Source: a bacterium
GTDB lineage: Bacteria > Armatimonadota > Fimbriimonadia > Fimbriimonadales > Fimbriimonadaceae
Reading direction: 5' to 3'
DNA: 64,000 nucleotides
Assembly (NCBI GenBank): GCA_027483535.1
Contig: JAIXUN010000002.1
Coordinates: 620,001-684,000, forward strand
The translations under genes were made by a program, and so were the position numbers. The notes beneath the pieces are model-generated. The model was not told where the DNA came from. It did not search any database and saw nothing but the letters and a program-made list of their open reading frames with translations. Below, one piece after another: positions 52,581 to 59,917 of the stretch (positions within the stretch are counted from its first letter, which is position 1; the number at the start of each line of letters is the position of its first letter).

Positions 52581-53768
52581 TCACCGTTTCAACAAAAAGA
52601 GACAAACCTCCAACGGGGCAAAGTCTAGCGTCGCGGTTCGGTCGTTGATCTTCACTGCGGACCCGTTCATCAAGTTGCTTCCGGTCTTAAATGTATCGGG
52701 GAGTTGCACCCTCACGCCGGAAGAGGGTTGTCGGGAAGGATTGACGAGCACTAAAAGCATCCCCTCATCGGTCTTCCGCCACCCACATTCAATCGGTGAA
52801 GAAACCTTCGGTGCAATTGGATTAGGGTTGATCTCACCTTGTAACACCGCTCCTAGTTGTTTGAGCAACGCATTTTGTTTCTTCATCTCCGCAACCAATT
52901 CCGGCGGGGCACCATCAAACCGAAACCCACTTTTGCCTACTACGGCGGGGAAGTAGAACAGCCCTCTCACTCCATGAACAATGGCGTACCAAATCTGGGC
53001 GCGAACTTCTGGCGCTGTCGGGCATCTTGCCCCCGCAACGTTTCCCTTTTCGATCTCACTCAGTTCGATAAAGCAGAACTGGGGTTTGTTTGTCAGGCGC
53101 CGAATGGCTTTGATCGGGTCGGCAAGGAGGGCGATATCCCCTCGTCTGCTGGCATGAGCCTGATTCAAATATCCGCCGGACGGATAGAGGTCGTTGGCAA
53201 CCCAATCTGTCACTGCCAAAAGTCGGGGATAGTAGCTCGCATACTCCTTTGAATATGAATCCGTGCGACTAAGAAACCACGAAACATCGGGTCCCGCTAG
53301 GTTGAGAAAAACCTTTCGAGTGGGATCCACCTGTCTCCATTCTTTAAAGGTCCGTTCAAACGCAGGTGTCCATTGCGGGGCTCGGCCCGCAGCATCCGGT
53401 TCGTCCCAATGCGACCAAGCCAGCAGGTCCTTGCGACCCTTATCAGCTTTCCCATCTCCAAGGGGTCGGCGGATAATTCGGAAACCGAATTGTTGAGCGG
53501 TACGGTCCCAAGCAACTGGATCATGATTCTGCGGAACCTCTAAGAGCGTATTGATTCCACGCTCTTTCCACTTTGGAAACGACTCTAGCGGTTGGGAGAA
53601 AACTCCAATCGGGAAAAAGCCGTTCAGGAATAAGTCGGAGTCCGCCTCCGATTGGCGGCCCGACAACCCAGACCGCGTAGTCACCCCTCCAGGGGCGCAA
53701 CCAAAAAAGCCCGCTCCAACTGTCGAACTCACCAAACAAAGGGCAACCAGTCCTGATTGATTGGGCAC
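52581..53768 (-). CDS. Glycosidase-like lipoprotein with TIM-barrel-type fold
   Basis: A protein of 395 residues. The GTG start gives a signal peptide ending in a lipobox (GFFGC, C24). The barrel-like core has FFPIGVFSQPLESFPKWKERGINTLLEVP, LAWSHWDEPDA (two acidic residues), and VRGLFYFPAVVGKSGFRF; the C-terminus is a beta-sandwich that begins near CGWRKTDEGMLLVLVNPSR. It resembles clan A hydrolase-like surface proteins, but the catalytic pair is uncertain and the substrate unknown. Confidence 0.72.
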   Translation of the reverse strand: MPNQSGLVALCLVSSTVGAGFFGCAPGGVTTRSGLSGRQSEADSDLFLNGFFPIGVFSQPLESFPKWKERGINTLLEVPQNHDPVAWDRTAQQFGFRIIRRPLGDGKADKGRKDLLAWSHWDEPDAAGRAPQWTPAFERTFKEWRQVDPTRKVFLNLAGPDVSWFLSRTDSYSKEYASYYPRLLAVTDWVANDLYPSGGYLNQAHASRRGDIALLADPIKAIRRLTNKPQFCFIELSEIEKGNVAGARCPTAPEVRAQIWYAIVHGVRGLFYFPAVVGKSGFRFDGAPPELVAEMKKQNALLKQLGAVLQGEINPNPIAPKVSSPIECGWRKTDEGMLLVLVNPSRQPSSGVRVQLPDTFKTGSNLMNGSAVKINDRTATLDFAPLEVCLFLLKR

Positions 53769-53803
53769 AAAGAGCAGACGGAGGCGGGCTTAATGAAAGT
53801 TCT

Positions 53804-54544
53804 TTACTTCTTCTTTCGCCGCTTGATCAATGCCAGCGCGCCCATGCCGAGGGCGACCATCGTGCCAGGTTCCGGAACCGCCTCTAGCGAGTAGTTCCAA
53901 CTGGACTCTTTGGTTTCATTCCCACTCGCCTTTGACGTCGCAAACGCCTCAAATCGATAAGTTCCTGCGGTGAGAGAAAGTATCTGATCCCAAGAGGTAT
54001 TCGGAAGCTTCACCATAAAGACGCTCCAACCCGATCCGTTCCATCGGTAGGCGTAGATGGAACTGGTAACCAGGTTCGCCGGAAGCTCCGATTCTAAGGA
54101 CCCTCGGAATCGAAAATCTTGGCCGGTGGCAAGCGTGATGTCGATTTTCGAAAGGTTGCCGGGCTGCAACGAAGACGTTTCTGCCGTGCATCCGGCGGAA
54201 GAGATGCCGTTGAACACCGAACCACTCGAAACCAGTTTGGTCGCGGAGGCTACCGTTCCCGTCAAAGCGTAAGACTGCGTCACGTTCCACGTGGACGTGC
54301 CCGTCCAGTTGTTGTCGGTCGGGGCGTAGTATCCGGACCCCGTGAAACTGTCGACCACCTCGGTCGTGTCAGCAACGTCGAGCGTTGCTTCGGTGAGCGA
54401 ATCGGTGCTTTCGAAAAGATCACCCGCGTAGCCGATGAAGTACTTCGCTTGCGTCTCCGAATATCGACCGACGAGCGAAAAGTTTGCGAGGGCGCTTGCT
54501 CCAAGCGTGGCCATCCCCAACCCAAGAAAGAATAAGCGATTCAT
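53804..54544 (-). CDS. PEP-CTERM exported protein
   Basis: A protein of 246 residues. The signal peptide (1-20, LGMATLGASALA) is followed by a beta-rich mature domain with many Ser/Thr/Gly turns. The C-terminus carries PEPGTMVALGMGALALIKRRKK, the sorting signal. The ATG at 54544 is the better start; a frame running 48 nt upstream contains two cysteines and a hydrophobic stretch unlike a signal peptide. It is one of three PEP-CTERM genes in 2.6 kb. Its role is unknown. Confidence 0.85.
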   Translation of the reverse strand: MNRLFFLGLGMATLGASALANFSLVGRYSETQAKYFIGYAGDLFESTDSLTEATLDVADTTEVVDSFTGSGYYAPTDNNWTGTSTWNVTQSYALTGTVASATKLVSSGSVFNGISSAGCTAETSSLQPGNLSKIDITLATGQDFRFRGSLESELPANLVTSSIYAYRWNGSGWSVFMVKLPNTSWDQILSLTAGTYRFEAFATSKASGNETKESSWNYSLEAVPEPGTMVALGMGALALIKRRKKK

Positions 54545-54698
54545 AAGAACATCCTTAATGCAAAAAAGACATTGCAAAAAGGATGTTAACACGACCGGCT
54601 TCTCTTGCCAAACCTTTTGGGCTCAGGCAGTCTGCGCAACGGTAGTATCTGGCAAATTTACCGTCCGACCATTCACCGTTTTCCGGTCGGAGAGTCGT

Positions 54699-55442
54699 TC
54701 AGCTTTTCTGTCGCCGACGAAGAACCGCAAGCGCGCCCATGCCGAGGGCAAGAACCGTAGCGGGCTCTGGGACGACCACGAACTCGACGATCAGCGGGTC
54801 GACAAATCCGGATGGGGTCGCGGCAAAACCGCCTCCGTTGGTTGCAAAAATGGCGTCGGCTCCTTGGCCAGACGTCCAATTTGTGTAAGCGCGCGTCGCT
54901 GCTGGGAAGTTCGATGAGTCCAAAGTCGAATCACCGCCGGGGTGCGTAAACCCAAAAAGAAGTCCCGCCGCCGTGCTCGTGTTGTAAGTGAACGGGGTGT
55001 CGAACAGGACGGTGGGCGTCCATTGACCGGTCTGCCAGAAGTTGCGACCCATTGTGAGCGCGCCCGATCGGACCGTTGTCAAACTGGTGGACCAGCTATC
55101 GAAGGTATTCAGCGTCGTAGAGAACTCGCCCGCAGAAATGAGCGCGTTCGAAGGGAGCCCAAGGACAATATTAAAGTCGCTGAAGTTGATCGTCGCGTCC
55201 GTTAGCGCCTGAGTGAGAGAGGTTGCATTGGCGGTCCCGCGGAATCGGACGCCAATGATCTGTGCGACTCCCGTTACGCCGGTGAGCGTCTCGTTTTCGT
55301 AAGCCGCCAGATAAGTTCGGCCAGCGGATCGAATGGGCGTATTCAGCGAACCCGTCTCTGTGCCGTTCACTTGTAACTGCGCGCTCGAGATGCCGGTAAG
55401 GGCCATTGTTAGAAACAAAACGGACGATTTTGAAGCCTTCAT
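54699..55442 (-). CDS. PEP-CTERM exported protein
   Basis: A protein of 247 residues with a signal peptide (1-20, LTMALTGISSA). The mature beta-rich domain has an N-terminal LQVNGTETGSLN and repeated Thr/Ser-rich strands. The C-terminus VPEPATVLALGMGALAVLRRRQ is the PEP-CTERM signal. The ATG at 55442 has GGTGA 7 nt upstream; a TTG one codon earlier is possible. It shares no clear similarity with its PEP-CTERM neighbours besides the tail. It is probably surface-exposed, of unknown function. Confidence 0.85.
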   Translation of the reverse strand: MKASKSSVLFLTMALTGISSAQLQVNGTETGSLNTPIRSAGRTYLAAYENETLTGVTGVAQIIGVRFRGTANATSLTQALTDATINFSDFNIVLGLPSNALISAGEFSTTLNTFDSWSTSLTTVRSGALTMGRNFWQTGQWTPTVLFDTPFTYNTSTAAGLLFGFTHPGGDSTLDSSNFPAATRAYTNWTSGQGADAIFATNGGGFAATPSGFVDPLIVEFVVVPEPATVLALGMGALAVLRRRQKS

Positions 55443-55817
55443 CAATTGTCACCAAATAGGGTTGAAAGAAAGTCCAACCCTGCAATGCCTACAGTATAAG
55501 CATTGTCGTCTCGTGGCGTAATGACGTTGTGGATGCCACTCAACCCTGCGAAAATCTCCCGTAAATATACGGGGAGTAATCGGCTTAGCACGAGATCACA
55601 TCTGGATTCAGCTTCAAACGGTCAAAAGTGTCGTGGTTCCAAGAAGAAGACACCCCCTTCTACGGCCAATGCCAAGAAAGAAGGTCTCGAAAGATTGGCC
55701 AATAAACCCGCAAATATACTAGAGAAAAAAGTTTTCGATACGATTCGCGAAACGATTCTATATGATGAAGCCGGAGACTTGTTGAAAGTGCTCCGGTGTT
55801 TTCAACGAGGAAAACCA
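55443..55817. other. Gene-free region with promoter-like and hairpin elements
   Basis: This 375-nt gap between two divergent PEP-CTERM genes holds no gene I can support; an open frame that continues the downstream gene upstream is polar and unlike a signal peptide. It contains a CTCCCGTA/TACGGGGAG hairpin (around 55556-55577), a TTCGCGAA palindrome (55743-55760 region), and a TATATGAT element near 55760 that could be a -10 box for the 55818 gene. Confidence 0.5.
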
Positions 55818-56447
55818 ATGAAAAAAATTCTAGGGATTTTTGCAGCAGGAACAATGCTGTTCTGCAACGTAACGACGGCTCAGGCGGTCGAACTAACAAC
55901 CAACGGCGGTTTTGAAACCGGTGACTATACAGGCTGGGCTCAGTTCCCAACCGGTGCAGGCCAACAAACCATCACGAACGTCAACCCATCTGGAGGGACA
56001 TTCGCAGCATCGTTGAATAACGATGTTGTCACCAGTAATTCGCTCATTAAGCAGGCGAACATCGGAATCGGCACGGTCACTCCGGGCATGATGATTCTCA
56101 TCTCGTTCGATGCTCGTGGATCCTACGCGTCTCCGGGCGGAGTTGCGTTCGCTGAATTCTTCTCCGAACTTTCCGGTGGTGGCACCTCTAAGTCGGAGAT
56201 TCTGGGTGGAGCTCCGCTTGCCCTCGATGCGGACCCCAACAAGTGGAAGACCTTCTCGTTCATGACGACAGCCGGACCAAATGTTAGCGGTGGCGTGACC
56301 CTTCAGCTCGGAGCCGTTAACGGCCCTGCCGCAGGAACGCACATGTTCTTCGACAATGTCTCGGTACAAGCTGTGCCAGAGCCCGCGACCATGGCCGCTC
56401 TTGGCCTAGGCGCACTTGCCATTCTTCGAAAGAAGCGCAACAAGTAA
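55818..56447 (+). CDS. PEP-CTERM exported protein with NGGFETGDYTGW domain
   Basis: A protein of 209 residues. The signal peptide (1-24, ending TTAQA) is followed by LTTNGGFETGDYTGWAQF, a motif seen at the start of many beta-jelly-roll PEP-CTERM proteins. The jelly roll continues through MILISFDARGSY and GTHMFFDNVSVQ. The sorting signal is VPEPATMAALGLGALAILRK. The ATG at 55818 has GAGGAAAA 5 nt upstream and begins the signal peptide. It is divergent from the other two. Carbohydrate binding is plausible but unproven. Confidence 0.88.
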   Translation: MKKILGIFAAGTMLFCNVTTAQAVELTTNGGFETGDYTGWAQFPTGAGQQTITNVNPSGGTFAASLNNDVVTSNSLIKQANIGIGTVTPGMMILISFDARGSYASPGGVAFAEFFSELSGGGTSKSEILGGAPLALDADPNKWKTFSFMTTAGPNVSGGVTLQLGAVNGPAAGTHMFFDNVSVQAVPEPATMAALGLGALAILRKKRNK

Positions 56448-56457
56448 ATCGATGAAG

Positions 56458-56488
56458 CGAGCCGGATTCCTTCCAGAATCCGGCTTCG
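56458..56488 (+). terminator. Terminator-like hairpin after the PEP-CTERM gene
   Basis: CGAGCCGGATTC at 56458-56469 pairs with GAATCCGGCTTCG at 56476-56488, with one bulged base and a 6-nt loop. No T-run follows. It lies 11 nt after the stop. Confidence 0.5.
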
Positions 56489-56664
56489 TACCCCGAAACC
56501 TCAGTTCAGCCAAGGTCAAAGTTCGGCACGATTGGGGTCGAGTCATCACGCTACAGAACGTGTCGCTGAATACAGCAGGCGAGGACCCCCGTTCGCGCCA
56601 AAGCCGAAACACGTTCACATTCCTTTCAAACCTCTCATGACGAGTCCTGTATCTTTGATAGCGG

Positions 56665-58740
56665 ATGGCAGTCGGACCTGCACTCATATTGCTCGCGTTT
56701 TCAACCGCCCAGGTACAGGTGGCGCCAAGTGGAGTTAAGTTCGGAACCTGGGTGCAGGCAACTCCCATTGAGATCGAGATTGTTCGTTCCGATCGGTCTG
56801 CAACCTGGGTCCGAGCCGCTTATCAGAGCGTAAAAGATGGCCGAGCACAAGGAGTGATCAACACTCCGGGTGGATCAAGTTTGTTGGTCACCGATCAGTA
56901 TCAAAACGTCGCATCCGGTTTTGTGATCGACCGCACCGTTCGGGTGCTCACCGTCGGGACGGATAAAGCCTTCGCTTCTCGATTCTCGCTGGTTCACTCC
57001 ACGCCTTCAAGAATCCGCGAGAACGAGTTCTTCGTCCCCGGGGTTTGGTACAAACGCAACGAATCGGTGCCCAAAAACGCCCTTGCGGCCGACCCAGACG
57101 CCGAGGTTGTTCTTGTTCGAGAAGACCGCCTTCCGCTTCCGATCGCACTGGTAAGAAACCCGCAAAACGGTAACACGCTGGAACTATCCCATCTCAACCC
57201 AGACGGTTCTGCATTCGCGGGAGAAGATCACCGCCCGCGCATTGTGGACGGTCGCATGCAGTTTGGTTCGATCGGTTTTTTGAACAGCGGCAAACTCGCC
57301 ATCGCGTTTCAATTCCCTGGTTCGGAAGGAGATCGCACCTACATCGGTGGACCCGGGAATGCTTGGGCACTGCGTAGCCACCCAATGGAACTCGGTTTCA
57401 AGCACCAATACAGGCTACGGGTCACTGCAGATTCCGCTACTAACTTTGCCACCGCCGTTCAAGCCGCTTGGCGTCGAGCTTTTGAGGAAGCCGCCCCAAA
57501 AGTTCCGAAGGCGAATCAGGCAGTTGCTTATCGCGAGAGTCTCAACTTACTCGCGCGGGTCGGGGTTCGATACAACGGAGTCCCCAGCATGCCATTTCAG
57601 GTTCGAGTCCCTACGGGTGAGGTGAGCGACACCAGCAGCCAGATGGGGTTTGTTGGTAAGGCGCTCCCAGCGGCGGCACTTCTTCTGAAAGATGGTTTGG
57701 AAGCCAAAAACACAGGGCGAGTGCAGCAAGCTGAAGACCTCATCAACTTCTGGGTGAAGAACTCCATGAACCCAAACGGGGTGCCCAAGACCTGGTACGA
57801 CATTCAAAAAGAGGGAACCGTAACCTGGCGGACCGAACCCACTCACCTTCGCATCGCAAGCGATGGAATGATCGGCGTATTGGATGCCTGGCGTCTTACG
57901 AAGCGTTCCGATTGGCTGAACTTTGCTCGCAAGTTCGGCGATTTCCTCGTTGCGAATCAAGGGGAAGACGGCTCCGTCGCCGGGTTATGGAACTGGGACG
58001 GAACTCCTAACAAGGCGTTCAAAAATGTCTCCTACCATGTTGTTCCGTTCTTAGTAGCCTTGCATCATGCTACCGGTGACCCTCGCTATAGCAAAGCGGC
58101 GATTCGGGTCGGCGAGTATGCCCTATCAACCGTGCACTCCGCGTGTGCATACTCCGGTGGAGCGCCGGACAACCCCAACGTCACCGATAAAGAAGCGGGA
58201 ATTCTTGCCATGCAGGCGTTTTTAGCGCTGAATGGTCTCACTGGGGAAGAGAGGTGGATTGAGCCCGCTGCCCAGGCCGGCACTTTCTGCGAAACCTGGA
58301 CCTACGCCTGGAACGTGCCGCTCCCCAAAGATGACCCGCTTGTGATCTACCCGCGCAATCGAACCACCCTCGGACTCAGCATCATCGCCACGGGGCACTC
58401 TGGCGCAGATAACTGCATGGCCCTGACCGTTTACGATTACTACCGGCTTTGGCTACTAACAAAAGACCCACACTTTCTCCGTTTCGCTCGATTCCTGGCT
58501 GATTCCACGAAGCAAATGATGGATTGGGATGGATCTTTGGGATATGCCCATCGAGGACTACTAACAGAGGTTCTCACTCTCTCGCCGCCTCACGGTCAGG
58601 GGCTTCACGGATGGCTTCCGTGGCTTTCCGTGGCGATCCTTGAGCCGATGGTAAAGATGAAAGATGCGTTCGGTACGTTCGAGATCGATGAGATTGAGAA
58701 GATGCCTTTGTCGGAGAGGCTGAAACGGATTCGGCAGTAG
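56665..58740 (+). CDS. Secreted alpha/alpha-barrel-like glycosidase-like protein
   Basis: A protein of 691 residues with a short signal-like start (ALILLAFSTAQ). The N-terminal 290 residues are beta-rich. From about residue 310 the protein is helical with paired patterns such as LRIASDGMIGVLDAWRLTKRSDWL, GSVAGLWNWDGTPN, AALHHATGDPRYSKAAIRVGEY and TYAWNVPLPKDD, typical of (alpha/alpha) barrels of polysaccharide lyases and hydrolases. No catalytic pair is assigned. The 3' end is duplicated as a fragment at 59600-59848. The start ATG has no strong ribosome site. A similar fold, without close similarity, is encoded at 59918-62458. Confidence 0.75.
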   Translation: MAVGPALILLAFSTAQVQVAPSGVKFGTWVQATPIEIEIVRSDRSATWVRAAYQSVKDGRAQGVINTPGGSSLLVTDQYQNVASGFVIDRTVRVLTVGTDKAFASRFSLVHSTPSRIRENEFFVPGVWYKRNESVPKNALAADPDAEVVLVREDRLPLPIALVRNPQNGNTLELSHLNPDGSAFAGEDHRPRIVDGRMQFGSIGFLNSGKLAIAFQFPGSEGDRTYIGGPGNAWALRSHPMELGFKHQYRLRVTADSATNFATAVQAAWRRAFEEAAPKVPKANQAVAYRESLNLLARVGVRYNGVPSMPFQVRVPTGEVSDTSSQMGFVGKALPAAALLLKDGLEAKNTGRVQQAEDLINFWVKNSMNPNGVPKTWYDIQKEGTVTWRTEPTHLRIASDGMIGVLDAWRLTKRSDWLNFARKFGDFLVANQGEDGSVAGLWNWDGTPNKAFKNVSYHVVPFLVALHHATGDPRYSKAAIRVGEYALSTVHSACAYSGGAPDNPNVTDKEAGILAMQAFLALNGLTGEERWIEPAAQAGTFCETWTYAWNVPLPKDDPLVIYPRNRTTLGLSIIATGHSGADNCMALTVYDYYRLWLLTKDPHFLRFARFLADSTKQMMDWDGSLGYAHRGLLTEVLTLSPPHGQGLHGWLPWLSVAILEPMVKMKDAFGTFEIDEIEKMPLSERLKRIRQ

Positions 58741-58800
58741 CGACGTCAGGATTGTGACTTTTTGGATGCCCGATCATGAGGTCTTCGTGTCAAACAAGCG

Positions 58801-59037
58801 TTATCGACCGATCAACTCTCGAATCTTGACTGCGCTCTTCCAGCCCTTAACCTCCAACTCCCGCCTAGTGGCAGCAGCTTTGGAAGGAAATTCTCCCGCT
58901 TGAACGAGGTTCGACGGTTTCTGCATTTCGCCTCGGACCGGAAGAGCCTTGATTGACCATTGGCCCGATTGGGTACACGCCCATCGGTTGCCTAGGGACG
59001 GCTCGGTCGGAGCCGAAACGGAAGTGCTGACCTTCAC
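58801..59037 (-). pseudogene. Degenerate GIY-YIG nuclease-domain gene
   Basis: The C-terminal part reads RRELEVKGWKSAVKIRELI, which matches the end of the GIY-YIG protein at 62531-62779 (REAEIKKWKSAIKIRELI). The DNA of the 3' ends is also alike (CTCGAATCTTGA and neighbours). Upstream, the frame lacks the GIY and YIG residues and reads unlike a nuclease (TSVSAPTEPSLGNRW). Codons above the GTG at 59037 continue the open frame briefly, with no good start. It is probably a decayed copy; a divergent functional protein is less likely. Confidence 0.6.
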
Positions 59038-59138
59038 CGGAGCCCGCTCCTTCAGGAGATATGCGGATGCGATGGAATAGGCAACAAATGTCTACTAAAA
59101 TCTTGACGCTCAAGGGTTGCAGTCGGTAGCCTTACTTC

Positions 59139-59555
59139 ATGGATGGATTGACCAACCTCCGAGCACTTCTCGACGACGCTCAGTATCAGCTCGAGCAGGT
59201 CGTAAGCGGCATGACCGAGTCTCAGCTCGACCATCGCCTTGTTTCGACCGCGATGACCCCCCGAGAGACGCTCGTCCACGTGACGGAGTGCTATGTCGCC
59301 GGCTGCGCGTCCGCGGAAGGCCGGGAGCACGAGTGGGGCTCTTATCAGGCAGCCAGTTCGGATCTTCCTTCGCTTCTTGAGGCCTACCGGACCGAAAGAG
59401 CCAAGGCCGTCGAGGAACTGGTTGTCGCCGATGAAGGCCGCATTCGTGTAGCCAACTGGTTGATTGGGCACGACTACTACCACGTGGGTCAGCTAGCCGC
59501 GACGCGCCTTGCGACCGATCCGGAGTGGGACACCTTCTCGATCTACCGCGGTTAG
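59139..59555 (+). CDS. DinB/DUF664-like four-helix protein
   Basis: A protein of 138 residues with the DinB fold's metal-binding histidines: H47 (LVHVTE), H111 and H115 (GHDYYHVGQLA). The family has varied roles, including thiol-dependent transferases; the metal triad supports a folded, active protein but not a reaction. It sits between the degraded GIY-YIG copy and the duplicated gene fragment, and may have been moved with the surrounding rearrangement. Confidence 0.85.
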   Translation: MDGLTNLRALLDDAQYQLEQVVSGMTESQLDHRLVSTAMTPRETLVHVTECYVAGCASAEGREHEWGSYQAASSDLPSLLEAYRTERAKAVEELVVADEGRIRVANWLIGHDYYHVGQLAATRLATDPEWDTFSIYRG

Positions 59556-59599
59556 AGATCGAACGGGGAGCCCTGCTACGGCTTGGCTCCTTGCTTCGA

Positions 59600-59848
59600 G
59601 CTGATTCCACAAAGCAAATGATGGATTGGGATGGATCTTTGGGATATGCCCATCGCGGACTACTAACAGAGGTTCTCACTCTCTCGCCGCCGCACGGTCA
59701 GGGGCTTCACGGATGGCTTCCGTGGCTATCGGTCGCGATCGTTCAACCCAGGTCCAAGATGCAGGAAGCGTTCGGCACGTTCGAGATTGATGAGATTGAG
59801 AAGATCCGTCTCTCGGAAAGACTGAATCGCATCGCAAAAGTCTTTTGA
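59600..59848 (+). pseudogene. Duplicated 3' fragment of the 56665-58740 gene
   Basis: From about 59600 the DNA is nearly identical to the 3' end of the secreted alpha/alpha-barrel gene (58500-58735), through STKQMMDWDGSLGYAHRGLL, then GWLPWLSVAI, and GTFEIDEIEK. It loses identity only in the last 30 codons. It has no start of its own, no signal peptide and no upstream part of the parental gene. It is a truncated duplicate, probably a remnant. Confidence 0.9.
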
Positions 59849-59917
59849 CTGTAGCGCCCCGAACGGTGCTCTCTGCAAAGAACGCCCGATCAAAAGCGAC
59901 AAAAAGCCTCGAAAACC

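Noticed and set aside
55503-55817. Upstream extension of the 55818 PEP-CTERM gene
   Set aside because: It would put 105 polar residues before a perfect signal peptide; a strong ribosome site precedes 55818.
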